From Gillisia sp. Hel_I_86 (GTDB lineage Bacteria; Bacteroidota; Bacteroidia; Flavobacteriales; Flavobacteriaceae): DNA of 64,000 bases. The position numbers were made by a program, and so were the translations under genes. Below, piece after piece: positions 9,939 to 18,831 of the stretch. Within the stretch, counting starts at the first letter, position 1; the number at the start of each line of letters is the position of its first letter. The stretch lies in assembly GCF_007827275.1 (NCBI RefSeq), contig NZ_VISE01000001.1, positions 3,658,001 to 3,722,000 of the forward strand, read 5' to 3'. The notes under the pieces were generated by a model. The model was not told the origin of the DNA and made no database searches. It saw only the letters and a program-made list of their open reading frames with translations.

Positions 9939-12080
9939 TTACACCGGGATAGCATCTGTAATACTTCTTCGTTCCCAATTTCGGTGTTTCGCCATACTTT
10001 TCTTGAAGGCTTCCGGTTTGTCATTTACATGAATGGCCTTGTCCTTCATATGGTCTTTTACAAAAGAAGCTTTTAACAAGCGCTCCCCTTCTCCATCCGC
10101 GGCAATCGCCTTGCAATATTTAAAAGTTTCATTTGTGAATTTAACGAATTTAGATTGTTTCAACAGCGCATCTACCGAAGCTTTTCCGCCTGGAATATAG
10201 AGGGCATCAAAAAGCACACTTTCCGTGGTCATGATCGCAGCATCTACCTTGTGTTCTTTCTTGTCGGAATCCTTTACGGTGCCCCCATGCGGCGCAACCA
10301 CTTTTGCCATGGCTCCTTCTTTCTCTAGCATGGTTTTCATCGCTTTAAAGCTTTTGGCATCAAAACCATCTGCCACTAAAACAGCAACTTGCCGGGTAGC
10401 AATGCTATCGAATTTTGTTTTCGATTGACTTAAAGCTGGCGAAGCATCCAGATAATTTTTCTTAGGTCCCGGTTCGTGCTTTTTAGGGTCGGCATCGGCA
10501 CCAATAGCCTGATTAATTGGTTTCTCGATACTTTTAGGAATTTTCATCCCTAAACCTTCCGCTACTTTTTTGGCAAGGTCTTTATCTATTTGAGCAATAA
10601 GCCACAACATCCGCTCTTTAATATGATCTTGCTCGCATTTCCCTAACTCAAATGTATAGGCCCCTACTACGTGTTCCTGTTCCCATGGCGCTAAACTGCG
10701 GTAAAAGAGCGCAGGTTGTGAGAAGTGGTCGCTAAAGCTTTCACTGCGGGTACGGATTTTTTTAGCATCGATACGCTCCTCATACGAATGAAAAGCTCCT
10801 TCAGACATTTTTGCCAAATGCGGACAGCCTCCGGTTAACGAGTTTGGGAAATAAGCCGTTTGTCCCTTCGGGATACTGGTTTGCATGTGTCCATCCCGCT
10901 GGTTGTTGTGGATAGGCACCACCGGGCGATTGATAGGGATTTGATGAAAATTAGGAGATCCCAATCGAGAAAGTTGTGTGTCTCTATAGGAGAACAAACG
11001 ACCTTGCAAGAGTGGGTCGTTGGTAAAGTCTATTCCCGGCACTATATGGCCCGGTAAAAAGGCTACCTGCTCGGTTTCAGCAAAGAAATTTTCAGGGTTT
11101 CTGTTTAATGTCATTTTTCCAACGATAGTTACAGGAACCATTTCTTCAGGAATCAGTTTCGTTGGATCCAACAAATCGAAATCATATTTGTGCTCATCTG
11201 CTTCAGGAACTATCTGCATTCCCAATTCCCATTCTGGATATTGTCCCGCTTCAATAGCATCCCATAAATCACGACGATGGAAATCGGCATCGGCGCCATT
11301 GATCTTCACGGCTTCTTCCCAGGTAACGGAATGCACTCCCAAAACAGGTTTCCAATGAAATTTCACAAAATGGGACTCGCCTTTCTTGTTGATCAATCTA
11401 AATGTATGTATCCCAAAGCCTTCCATCATCCTTAAACTACGAGGAATGGCACGATCACTCATCAGCCAAATATGGTTATGTAAGGTTTCGGTGCTAAGGG
11501 AAACAAAATCGTAAAAAGTATCATGGGCAGACGCTGCCTGCGGGATTTCTTTATTAGGTTCGGGTTTTACCGAATGGATCAGATCTGGAAATTTCATGGC
11601 ATCTTGAATAAAGAAGATAGGCATATTATTACCCACTAAGTCCCACGTGCCTTCCTCGGTATAAAATTTAACCGCAAAACCCCGAACATCACGTGCCAAA
11701 TCTGGAGAGCCCTTAGAACCTGCAACGGTAGAAAAACGCACGAATACGGGTGTTTTTCTGTTAGTATCAGTAAAAATACCTGCCTTGGTATATTTAGACA
11801 TGTCTTTGGACAACTCAAAATAGCCATGCGCCCCACTTCCACGAGCGTGCACAATTCGTTCTGGAATTCGTTCATGATCAAAACGAGTGATTTTTTCTCG
11901 AAGCAGAAAATCTTCGAGCAAGGTTGAACCCCTTTCCCCAGCTTTTAATGAGTTGTTGGTGTCATTTACCTTAAGACCTTGATTGGTGGTCATGGTGGTA
12001 TTTTCCATTTCCCAATGATCTTTTTTTAAGTCCTCAATTTTTTTGGTGTTGGATGAAGATTGTTTGGTTTTCTTTGCCAT
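9939..12080 (-). CDS. katE: Large-subunit catalase HPII type
   Basis: A 713-residue clade II heme catalase that disproportionates hydrogen peroxide in the cytoplasm. The active-site His is His78 in RIPERIVHARGSGAHG, and the proximal heme Tyr lies in RLFSYRDTQLSRLG. The last ~150 residues form the DJ-1/PfpI-like domain typical of HPII (VAVLVADGFDAKSF and LYIPGGKAS). The N-terminal ~60-residue extension is also usual for large catalases. It appears monocistronic: a terminator follows it and a separate - strand gene lies ~525 bases upstream. Regulation may involve the palindromes at 12092-12173 just upstream of the start. Confidence 0.95.
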   Translation of the reverse strand: MAKKTKQSSSNTKKIEDLKKDHWEMENTTMTTNQGLKVNDTNNSLKAGERGSTLLEDFLLREKITRFDHERIPERIVHARGSGAHGYFELSKDMSKYTKAGIFTDTNRKTPVFVRFSTVAGSKGSPDLARDVRGFAVKFYTEEGTWDLVGNNMPIFFIQDAMKFPDLIHSVKPEPNKEIPQAASAHDTFYDFVSLSTETLHNHIWLMSDRAIPRSLRMMEGFGIHTFRLINKKGESHFVKFHWKPVLGVHSVTWEEAVKINGADADFHRRDLWDAIEAGQYPEWELGMQIVPEADEHKYDFDLLDPTKLIPEEMVPVTIVGKMTLNRNPENFFAETEQVAFLPGHIVPGIDFTNDPLLQGRLFSYRDTQLSRLGSPNFHQIPINRPVVPIHNNQRDGHMQTSIPKGQTAYFPNSLTGGCPHLAKMSEGAFHSYEERIDAKKIRTRSESFSDHFSQPALFYRSLAPWEQEHVVGAYTFELGKCEQDHIKERMLWLIAQIDKDLAKKVAEGLGMKIPKSIEKPINQAIGADADPKKHEPGPKKNYLDASPALSQSKTKFDSIATRQVAVLVADGFDAKSFKAMKTMLEKEGAMAKVVAPHGGTVKDSDKKEHKVDAAIMTTESVLFDALYIPGGKASVDALLKQSKFVKFTNETFKYCKAIAADGEGERLLKASFVKDHMKDKAIHVNDKPEAFKKSMAKHRNWERRSITDAIPV

Positions 12081-12091
12081 TTTTTTAATTT

Positions 12092-12173
12092 TAGTTGGTA
12101 TAATATTTTTGTAATTCCAATTTGGAAAGCGATTTATATGGTGTGGAATTAAAATTAAACATTATACCAACTA
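12092..12173. promoter_or_regulatory. Nested inverted repeats upstream of katE
   Basis: A perfect 13-bp inverted repeat (TAGTTGGTATAAT at 12092-12104 and ATTATACCAACTA at 12161-12173) brackets the katE upstream region. A second dyad, TTCCAATTTGGAA, sits inside it at 12115-12127. They could be operators or a leader structure. No regulator can be named from the sequence. Confidence 0.45.
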
Positions 12174-12278
12174 GAGGCAATTATTTAAGAAGTTTTTAAG
12201 TTTTTCCATAACGACTAACAGCTGACGCAAAAGAATGTCTGCTTTGTCTTGGAAACTGCTTTTAGAGATAACTTTTAA

Positions 12279-12375
12279 ATCCGTTTTTTGACCTATAGTT
12301 GTTTTGTCACCCTGTCCCGAAAGCTTTCGGGACAGAATGAAATTATTTATCATTTTATGATACTTTACGGATATA
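12279..12375. repeat. Repeat element with palindromic core (short copy)
   Basis: It begins ATCCGTTTTTTGACCTATAG and ends in TTATGATACTTTACGGATAT. The centre is a perfect 22-bp palindrome, TGTCCCGAAAG/CTTTCGGGACA, at 12313-12334. Both ends recur, in the same order and orientation, around a longer interior at 14001-14296, on the other side of the APC permease gene. Confidence 0.65.
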
Positions 12376-12605
12376 TTATAATTTTTAGAAGACTATGGAA
12401 ATGACTGGAAGGATTTTATAAATCTGGTTGCCACCAAGTAATGGTACATGGTATTGTTATTAGCAGAAGTTTTAAAGAGCTGCAGGATGGCTTCCCAATG
12501 TGCCCATATTTTCCTGTTTTCATCAAAAACAAAAAAAGTCCCTTAGCACAGTTTTATCATTGCCAGACCAGTTTTGGTGAGTTTAAAACCTATCAAGAAA
12601 AAACC

Positions 12606-13925
12606 TTACTTAGCTTCCTCTGTTTCCAATTCATTTTCTTTCCAATGTAAAAACCATTTTTCACCAACAAAAACAAGGAGTATTCCTATAACCGATACAA
12701 TGATTACAAAGACATCGGTTGTGGCCTTTATCCATAAAAAGGCGATTAGCACCACCAGATCCAGCGATAATGCCGTTAACAGAATTGCTCCATGAGCTTT
12801 TATGTCTTTTCTAAGTTTATTATAAACCCCCCAATGGATGATCATGTCCATGACCAAATAGAAAATTGCCCCAATTGAAGCAATCCGTGATAAGTCGAAG
12901 AAAATAGTTAATGTTATTGCGATAACAGCAATATATATTAACATATGTTTTTGGATGCTTCCCGTCATTCCAAAATGGCTATGAGGTATCAGTTTCATTT
13001 CGGTTAGCATACTTGTCATTCGAGAAACGGCAAAGATGCTCGCAATGACTCCAGATATGGTTGCTACTATAGCTATCCCTACCGTGAAATAAAGGCCATA
13101 ATCCCCAAATGCAGGTTTTGCTGCCTCGGCTAAAGAATAATCTTTTGCTTTTACAATTTCTGAAATAGAAAGATTGAGCCTTACTGCAAGGGCTACCAAA
13201 AAATAAACTACAGTACAAATCAATAAAGAGATAATGATGGATCTACCCACATTTTTGTGTGGGTTTGTGATTTCGCCACCGCTATTTGTAATAGTTGTAA
13301 AGCCTTTGTATGCCAATATGGATAAAGCGATAGCGCCAACATAGCTAACTACCGGATAATTATTGGTGCTAGTTGTAGAAGGGAGGATATCGTTCATAGA
13401 AATATCCGCAACCCAGATTCCTCCTATGGCGAAGATGCAAATCCCCGCTATTTTTATAATTGCCATGATCTTAGAAGTGCTACCTATAACTTTGTTCCCT
13501 AATACATTTATGGTAAATGCAACTATTAATAAAGAGACTCCCAATATTGGTACCCAGATAGAATCTTTTTTTACATCAAATAATTGCATGGTATAGGAGC
13601 CAAAGGTTCTTGCCACCAAACTCTCATTTATTATCATGGATAAAGCCATAAGAACGGAGGCTGCTGCAGTTATAGTTGTTTTACCATAGGCTTTCATTAA
13701 AATCATGGCAATCCCGCCTGATGAAGGATAAGCATTGGAAACTTTAATATAAGTGTAAGCGCTAAACCCAGATATAATGGCCCCAATAATAAAAATATAC
13801 GGAAACCATGTTCCGGACAAATCTGCCACCTGGCCTAACAATGCAAAGATTCCTGCCCCAATCATAACTCCTGTGCCAAGAGCAACGGCTCCCGTTAGGG
13901 TAATACTATTTTTTTTGTATTCCAT
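12606..13925 (-). CDS. APC superfamily amino acid permease
   Basis: A 439-residue inner-membrane transporter with about 12 hydrophobic helices. The first helix carries the unwound APC signature GTGVMIGAGIFALLG, and the segment SYVGAIALSILAYKGFTTITN matches the helix-6 region (GxxxFAY/KGF) of amino acid/polyamine/organocation permeases. The substrate cannot be told from the sequence; amino acid or amine uptake is most likely. A Bacteroidetes -7 box (TAGTTTTG on the - strand, 13979 to 13972) lies about 47 bases upstream of the ATG. It appears to be a single-gene unit flanked by two copies of a repeat element. Confidence 0.85.
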   Translation of the reverse strand: MEYKKNSITLTGAVALGTGVMIGAGIFALLGQVADLSGTWFPYIFIIGAIISGFSAYTYIKVSNAYPSSGGIAMILMKAYGKTTITAAASVLMALSMIINESLVARTFGSYTMQLFDVKKDSIWVPILGVSLLIVAFTINVLGNKVIGSTSKIMAIIKIAGICIFAIGGIWVADISMNDILPSTTSTNNYPVVSYVGAIALSILAYKGFTTITNSGGEITNPHKNVGRSIIISLLICTVVYFLVALAVRLNLSISEIVKAKDYSLAEAAKPAFGDYGLYFTVGIAIVATISGVIASIFAVSRMTSMLTEMKLIPHSHFGMTGSIQKHMLIYIAVIAITLTIFFDLSRIASIGAIFYLVMDMIIHWGVYNKLRKDIKAHGAILLTALSLDLVVLIAFLWIKATTDVFVIIVSVIGILLVFVGEKWFLHWKENELETEEAK

Positions 13926-13971
13926 TAGATAAGTATATTTTTTATATAAAAATTATTCACGTTAGTCCGCC

Positions 13972-13979
13972 CAAAACTA
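13972..13979 (-). promoter_or_regulatory. Candidate promoter -7 box for APC permease
   Basis: The - strand reads TAGTTTTG, an exact match to the Bacteroidetes TAnnTTTG box, 47 bases before the start codon. No clear -33 TTG element was found at the usual spacing. Confidence 0.5.
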
Positions 13980-14000
13980 AATAAAAAAAAATAATTGGAT

Positions 14001-14296
14001 ATCCGTTTTTGCCCTATAGTTGTTTTGTCAGCCTGAGACCTATGATAAAAATTATCTAGCGTAGGAAATTGACGTGTTTTTTATATAAGCTGATGGGATG
14101 CTGAAACAAGTTCAGCATGACGACAATTCCGCATCGTCACCCTGAACTGGTTTCAGGGTCTTGGATTCATAAATAAAAATACGTCAATGGTAATTTATTT
14201 CAGGGTCTCATGTACGGTACTGATCTTTGTATTATGAGATTCTGAAACACGTTTAGAATGATGCTATTTATCATTTTATGACACTTTACGGATATA
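14001..14296. repeat. Repeat element, long copy with inserted hairpins
   Basis: The ends match the element at 12279-12375 (ATCCGTTTTT..CCTATAGTTGTTTTGTCA and TATTTATCATTTTATGA.ACTTTACGGATAT). The interior differs: it holds a TGCTGAAACAAGTTCAGCA hairpin at 14099-14117 and a CCCTGAACTGGTTTCAGGG hairpin at 14140-14158, plus two decayed units. Confidence 0.65.
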
Positions 14297-14334
14297 TAAA
14301 AAAAATAATTCTAAAGAATTTTCGGAATAAGGTT

Positions 14335-14601
14335 TTAATAATGCTGGTAAAACAAAATAGAAATATGAATGGCCTTTGAAGAAAATCCTACTAAGGCCAT
14401 TTTATAGAATGTGATCGCATTCTTTTTGTTTTCTGATAAATTATGCTGTGTGTTATAGTTTGCCAGAGTTTCCGTTCCTGATCTAAAGTTGATAACTTGA
14501 GCTTCAGCAGTTAAAATATCATTTAATTCTAGTATGTAAATGGAAATAGTTGCCGCTAAACCTGGTTTTAGCTTTATAGCTGGATTATCGGCTTTTATCA
14601 C
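14335..14601 (-). pseudogene. Remnant of RND efflux periplasmic adaptor (HlyD/MacA-like)
   Basis: The first ~55 residues of this 88-codon frame (IKADNPAIKLKPGLAATISI, then LELNDILTAEAQVINF) resemble the C-terminal beta-barrel region of HlyD/MacA-type membrane fusion proteins of Bacteroidetes, where the usual text is close to NPDLKLKPGMTATVSIY. The remaining residues lose that resemblance, which suggests a frameshift. No N-terminal lipoyl/hairpin part and no pump gene are nearby. I read it as a decayed fragment with no function. The match is from memory of the family and should be confirmed by a protein search. Confidence 0.6.
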
Positions 14602-14687
14602 TAATCGGCTTATTTACCAGATGCTCGCATAAAAAGTGTTTTATCAATAATTACGGCTATCCAGTTATATATAAGCAATAAACCATT

Positions 14688-15572
14688 TTAATTAGGATGA
14701 ATAAATTTATTAATGTCTTCTTTATTGATTTTTGGATTTGCACCTTCGCTACCAGCAACTAAAGCACCAATGGCACAGGCATAATTGATTGCTTCTTGTG
14801 GATTATCTCCTTTAAGTAATTTACTGATTAATGTTGCTAAAAAAGAATCCCCAGCACCTACGGTATCTACGACTTCAATTTGGTAGCCGCTATTATAATA
14901 ATAAGTATCGTTATAATATAAAATAGCACCATGACGGCCTTTTGTTACACAAATAGTTTTGGTATTTGTATGTTCTGCTATAAACTTAATATTCTCCTCT
15001 AAAGAATTGGTTTTAGAATTTAAGGTTTTACCTATTTCAAAGATTTCATCATCGTTAAATTTAATAAAATCTGCTTCTTTCATTAAATGATTTAAAACTT
15101 CTGAAGTATAATAGGGCTCTCTCAAGTTTACATCAAAAATTTTATATTTAGCTAATTTTAATAGCTCATATAAAGTATGTCGTGATGTTTGGTCCCTGGC
15201 GACTAAACTTCCGAAAATAAAAGCATCTGCATTTTGAGTTGTATTTTTAGTGCTCTCGTTGATCTGAATATTATCCCAGGCTCGAGGGAATTTAATATCA
15301 TAGGAAGCCGATCCTTTCTGATTTAGCATTACTTGAACCTTTCCTGTTTTTAATTTCCCGTCAACCTGTAAATTAGTAGTATTTATTCCTTGATCTATAA
15401 TGTAGGTTTCAATCTTTTTCCCTTTTTTATCATTCCCTATCCTACTAATAATAGATACGTTATTTCCTAAAGATTGTAAACGTAAAGCAACGTTTAAGGG
15501 TGCTCCCCCTATTTTTTTTTGTGTGGGAAAAACATCCCATAGTACTTCCCCATAACAAACTATATTTTTCAT
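14688..15572 (-). CDS. PfkB-family sugar kinase, probable fructokinase
   Basis: A 294-residue ribokinase-fold kinase. The N-terminal substrate motif is GGAPLNVALRLQSLGN. The C-terminal PfkB signature VVDTVGAGDSFLATLI includes the catalytic Asp of GAGDSF and the anion hole. Length and the FPRAWDNIQI segment fit bacterial fructokinases, which phosphorylate fructose to fructose 6-phosphate. It is the last gene of the polyol operon, 12 bases after the SDR dehydrogenase, which fits a role as the step that feeds the ketose product into glycolysis. Specificity for fructose rather than another ketose is inferred. Confidence 0.82.
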   Translation of the reverse strand: MKNIVCYGEVLWDVFPTQKKIGGAPLNVALRLQSLGNNVSIISRIGNDKKGKKIETYIIDQGINTTNLQVDGKLKTGKVQVMLNQKGSASYDIKFPRAWDNIQINESTKNTTQNADAFIFGSLVARDQTSRHTLYELLKLAKYKIFDVNLREPYYTSEVLNHLMKEADFIKFNDDEIFEIGKTLNSKTNSLEENIKFIAEHTNTKTICVTKGRHGAILYYNDTYYYNSGYQIEVVDTVGAGDSFLATLISKLLKGDNPQEAINYACAIGALVAGSEGANPKINKEDINKFIHPN

Positions 15573-15584
15573 AATAATTACTAT

Positions 15585-16355
15585 TTAATAACACGTAAAT
15601 CCACCATCAATCAATACTACAGAACCAGTCATAAGACTTGAAGCAGGACTCGCTAAAAATAAGGAAGCACTAGCAACCTCTTCTGGAAATCCCATTCTTC
15701 CCATTGGTGTTCCGTCCATCCATTGATCATACATTTCTTTATCGTCTTTTATGTACTGCGTCATGGGTGTTTCAATATACGTTGGCGCTAAAGCGTTAAC
15801 ACGAATACCTTTTTTAGCCCATTCTGCTGCCAGCGATTTTGTTAGATGATGCACAGCAGCTTTGGAAGCATTATAATAGCTTTGAAATTGTGGTTTATTA
15901 ACAATAAAACCAGACATAGAACCTATGTTAACAATATTGCCTTCACCACGTTCTATCATGTATTTTGCAAACGATTTGTTACAAGCAAAAAGGCCATTTA
16001 CGTTAACATCCATTACACTTTTAAAAAGTTCTTCACTTACATCTTCGGCAGCAGTTCCAGATCTATCAATTCCTGCAGAACACACTAAAATATCGATATT
16101 CGCTTTTTCGTTTAACTCTTTTGCTATGGCTTCTACTCGATCAAAATCGGTTACGTTTATTTCAACAAAATGTGCTTCGTATCCTTTTTCTTTAAGTTTA
16201 TTAACAGCTTCTTCTCCTACTTTTACATTAAAATCTAATATATAAATAGCAGCTCCGGCTTCTGCCAAAGCTTCTGCGCAAGCATAACCAATAGATTGTC
16301 CTCCACCTGTTATTGCTGCATTTTTTCCTTTTAAATTATATCTTTCTAAGTACAT
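15585..16355 (-). CDS. SDR-family polyol/sugar dehydrogenase (galactitol dehydrogenase-like)
   Basis: A 256-residue classical short-chain dehydrogenase. The cofactor motif is TGGGQSIGYACAEALAEAGA with an acidic residue after strand 2 (ILDFN), suggesting NAD. The catalytic set is Asn in NVNG, Ser in GSMSGFIVNKPQF and Tyr-x-x-x-Lys in YYNASKAAVHHLTKSLAAEW. The segment GSMSG.IVN.PQF.S followed by NALAP.Y..T.MT closely resembles the galactitol dehydrogenase of Rhodobacter sphaeroides as I recall it. It most likely interconverts a polyol and a ketose. It sits between the epimerase and the kinase with short gaps (23 and 12 bases). Confidence 0.85.
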   Translation of the reverse strand: MYLERYNLKGKNAAITGGGQSIGYACAEALAEAGAAIYILDFNVKVGEEAVNKLKEKGYEAHFVEINVTDFDRVEAIAKELNEKANIDILVCSAGIDRSGTAAEDVSEELFKSVMDVNVNGLFACNKSFAKYMIERGEGNIVNIGSMSGFIVNKPQFQSYYNASKAAVHHLTKSLAAEWAKKGIRVNALAPTYIETPMTQYIKDDKEMYDQWMDGTPMGRMGFPEEVASASLFLASPASSLMTGSVVLIDGGFTCY

Positions 16356-16378
16356 CTTTTTAAATATTAAATATGGTG

Positions 16379-17230
16379 TTATTTCCCTAAACCGTATGCT
16401 TTCATTTTACCTTTAATAAAGGTAATTCCTTCTCTAACAAGCGTATCTCCATCTGGAGCTAATTGTCTCCAAACCCAAGTGTTCATATTATCTGTAGCAT
16501 CTACAAAACTTTCTAAAGCTGCGTAGCCTTTATAATTAATTTCACTTAAACCTTTAAAAACACCATCCCAATCTACAGTTCCTGTGCCAGGAATTCCTCT
16601 ATCATTTTCACAAAGGTGGAAGTGCATTAAATCGTCGCCTGCATTTACAGTTGCTGTGTAAAAATCTTTTTCTTCAATATTCATATGGTACGTATCCAGG
16701 TGCACTTTAATGTTATCCAAACCTATCATTTCTTTCAATTTAAGTGCTTGTGCTCCTGTATTAATTAGATAGGTTTCATATCTATTTACAGGCTCAATAC
16801 CTACATTTATATTAAGTGTAGCAGCATATTCACCAACTTCTCTTAGGGCTTCTGAGCTATAGTTCCAATCTTTTTCAGTTGGTCTATGATTCAAACTTTT
16901 TACGTGTTTTGAGTAAATAACACCAGAAAAGTTTGTAGCTCCTATTTCACTAGTTGCTTTCACACAATTTTTTAAATATTCAACTCCTTTACGTCTAATT
17001 TCTGGATCGTCGCTAGTAATATCTGTATCGTTTAACAATACTGTTGAAGTGCAAGCCTCAATTCCAACTTCTTGCAATCTTTTAGAAACCGCTTTGGTAT
17101 CAAAAGATTCTAAAGTCATTAATGGTAATTCAATAAAATCCAAGCCTAAGCTTTTAACTCTATCAATTAAATCTAGTGTGTCGTTGCTCCATTCTGAGCA
17201 CCAAGCGTATGCGTGAATTCCTAATTTCAT
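16379..17230 (-). CDS. Ketose 3-epimerase-like TIM-barrel isomerase
   Basis: A 283-residue sugar isomerase/epimerase of the AP endonuclease-2-like TIM-barrel fold. The order GIEPVNRYETYLINT, HLDTYHMNIEE, HFHLCENDRGIPGTG, ALESFVD supplies the four metal ligands (Glu, Asp, His, Glu) of the D-tagatose/D-psicose 3-epimerase family. The NMNTWVWRQLA tail also fits. It probably inverts C3 of a ketose, for example psicose to fructose. Context (polyol dehydrogenases before and a fructokinase after) supports that role. The exact sugar is not determined. Confidence 0.85.
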   Translation of the reverse strand: MKLGIHAYAWCSEWSNDTLDLIDRVKSLGLDFIELPLMTLESFDTKAVSKRLQEVGIEACTSTVLLNDTDITSDDPEIRRKGVEYLKNCVKATSEIGATNFSGVIYSKHVKSLNHRPTEKDWNYSSEALREVGEYAATLNINVGIEPVNRYETYLINTGAQALKLKEMIGLDNIKVHLDTYHMNIEEKDFYTATVNAGDDLMHFHLCENDRGIPGTGTVDWDGVFKGLSEINYKGYAALESFVDATDNMNTWVWRQLAPDGDTLVREGITFIKGKMKAYGLGK

Positions 17231-17319
17231 GTGTTTATATTTATTATTATTTAATGGTCACATGCTGTTCGCTATTAATCATCTCGTTGGGCGATAATGC
17301 TTTTAACATGCTCGTTTCA

Positions 17320-18816
17320 TCAGTATGTTTTTTTGAATGTATTATTTATAGTTATTAAATTTGTTTCTATGTTGTTATTTGTTATGCTTTTATAAGCGTT
17401 TACAAATGCTTCAGAAAATTGTTTATTATGTTTTATTGCTCCAAAAACAGTATCTATTTCCAAAAAGGCAATAGGATTATGTATTGCTTCTTTTGCTTTT
17501 TCGGTTAACTGTGATTTTAAAGCATCTTTAATGTTTAAAGCTTCTCCATTTTCGTTGGTTCCTAAACTATAAATGGCCCAAGCTGCTGTTACAAATGCAG
17601 CTAATTGTATGGATCCATTATTTTTTAATTGGGAATGAATAGTTGGTAAAATAAAAATTGGAAATTTTGCTGAAGTTTCCGAACAAATACGATCAATTTG
17701 ATCTTTAATATTTATATTTCCGAAGCGCTCTAATAACGTCTGCTTATAATCCTTAAGATTGATGCCTTCTAAATCCCCTAGAGTTGAAGTGACTTCCACA
17801 TCCATATAATTATTTAAAAAAGCTCTGATATTTCGATTATTTACTGCTTCGTCTATCGTAGAATATCCTAATAATGCTCCAAGAATTCCCAATACAGAAT
17901 GTCCGGCATTTAGCAAGCTGAGTTTCATCTTTTCGTAAGGGGCTACATTCTCTACAAATTGTACTCCTACAGTTTCCCAAGCTGGTCTACCTTCAATAAA
18001 ATCATCTTCAATAACCCACTGTTTAAAAGGCTCGCAAACTACTGGCCAGGCATCCTCTATTCCAGAGGTTTCTTTTAAATTGGAAATATCGCTTGGAGTA
18101 GTTACAGGGGTAATTCTATCTACCATGGCATTTGGAAAAGTCACGTTAGATTCTATCCATTGTACAAGATCAGGTTCTGCAGTTTGAACATAGCTAAGAA
18201 GCATTTTTTTAGTCATATGTCCATTTCCTTGAATATTGTCGCAGGATTGGATGGTACAACCTTTTAAACCCCTTTCTTTTCTAAGTTTTAAAGCTTGGGT
18301 TAAATATCCAAATATGGTTTTTGGGGACTGGGGATTCTTTAAATCATGCTGAATTAATGGGTTGCCAAAATCGAATTGTTTTGTGGCTTCATTATAGTTA
18401 TAGCCACCTTCTGTGATCGTTAATGTTATAATTTTAACCTCTGGACTTGCCATTTTTTCAATCACTTTTATTGGATCTTCTGGAGCAAACAAACACTCTA
18501 CTATAGAACCAATTACTCGTTTGGTGTGTGAACCATCTAATTCTTTAACAATTAAGGTATATAAACCGTCTTGTTCTTTTAAGATATTATATATTTTAGT
18601 ATCAAAATCCAACAGTGCCACCCCACAAATTCCCCAATCTGTAACCGATGGATCATGTAACAGCTGGTCTGTATAAAAGGCTTCATGTGCTCTATGAAAA
18701 CCACCAATACCAACATGTACAATCCCTGTTTTAAGTTTAGACCTATCGTATTGTGGTATAGAAATTCTTTCAGAAATGTTCGAAAGATTTTTATTGTTTA
18801 GTTTATAATTTTTCAT
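17320..18816 (-). CDS. Mannitol dehydrogenase-family polyol dehydrogenase
   Basis: A 498-residue long-chain polyol dehydrogenase (mannitol 2-dehydrogenase/fructuronate reductase group). The Rossmann motif is VHVGIGGFHRAHEAFYTDQL. The catalytic segment KMKLSLLNAGHSVLGILG contains the Lys..Asn..His set of this family, and the substrate-binding segment DRITPVTTPSD is also conserved. It should oxidise a sugar alcohol to a ketose with NAD. It follows the ABC permease by 15 bases, so transport and the first catabolic step are probably co-expressed. The substrate (mannitol, arabinitol, altritol and others are possible) cannot be fixed from the sequence. Confidence 0.87.
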   Translation of the reverse strand: MKNYKLNNKNLSNISERISIPQYDRSKLKTGIVHVGIGGFHRAHEAFYTDQLLHDPSVTDWGICGVALLDFDTKIYNILKEQDGLYTLIVKELDGSHTKRVIGSIVECLFAPEDPIKVIEKMASPEVKIITLTITEGGYNYNEATKQFDFGNPLIQHDLKNPQSPKTIFGYLTQALKLRKERGLKGCTIQSCDNIQGNGHMTKKMLLSYVQTAEPDLVQWIESNVTFPNAMVDRITPVTTPSDISNLKETSGIEDAWPVVCEPFKQWVIEDDFIEGRPAWETVGVQFVENVAPYEKMKLSLLNAGHSVLGILGALLGYSTIDEAVNNRNIRAFLNNYMDVEVTSTLGDLEGINLKDYKQTLLERFGNINIKDQIDRICSETSAKFPIFILPTIHSQLKNNGSIQLAAFVTAAWAIYSLGTNENGEALNIKDALKSQLTEKAKEAIHNPIAFLEIDTVFGAIKHNKQFSEAFVNAYKSITNNNIETNLITINNTFKKTY

Positions 18817-18831
18817 TGAAGTATTTTATGA

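Larger units (their letters stand above)
12081..12605. other. Intergenic region between APC permease and katE
   Basis: No gene is supported. It contains the katE leader palindromes (12092-12173) and a repeat element (12279-12375) whose ends recur at 14001-14296. The 60-codon frame at 12171-12353 runs through the repeat and is rejected. Confidence 0.5.

Noticed and set aside
9763-10032. 89-codon + strand frame
   Set aside because: It crosses the terminator hairpin and the 3' end of katE on the other strand; no family resemblance.
12171-12353. 60-codon - strand frame
   Set aside because: It runs through the palindromic repeat at 12279-12375, has no recognisable domain, and its composition is that of the repeat.
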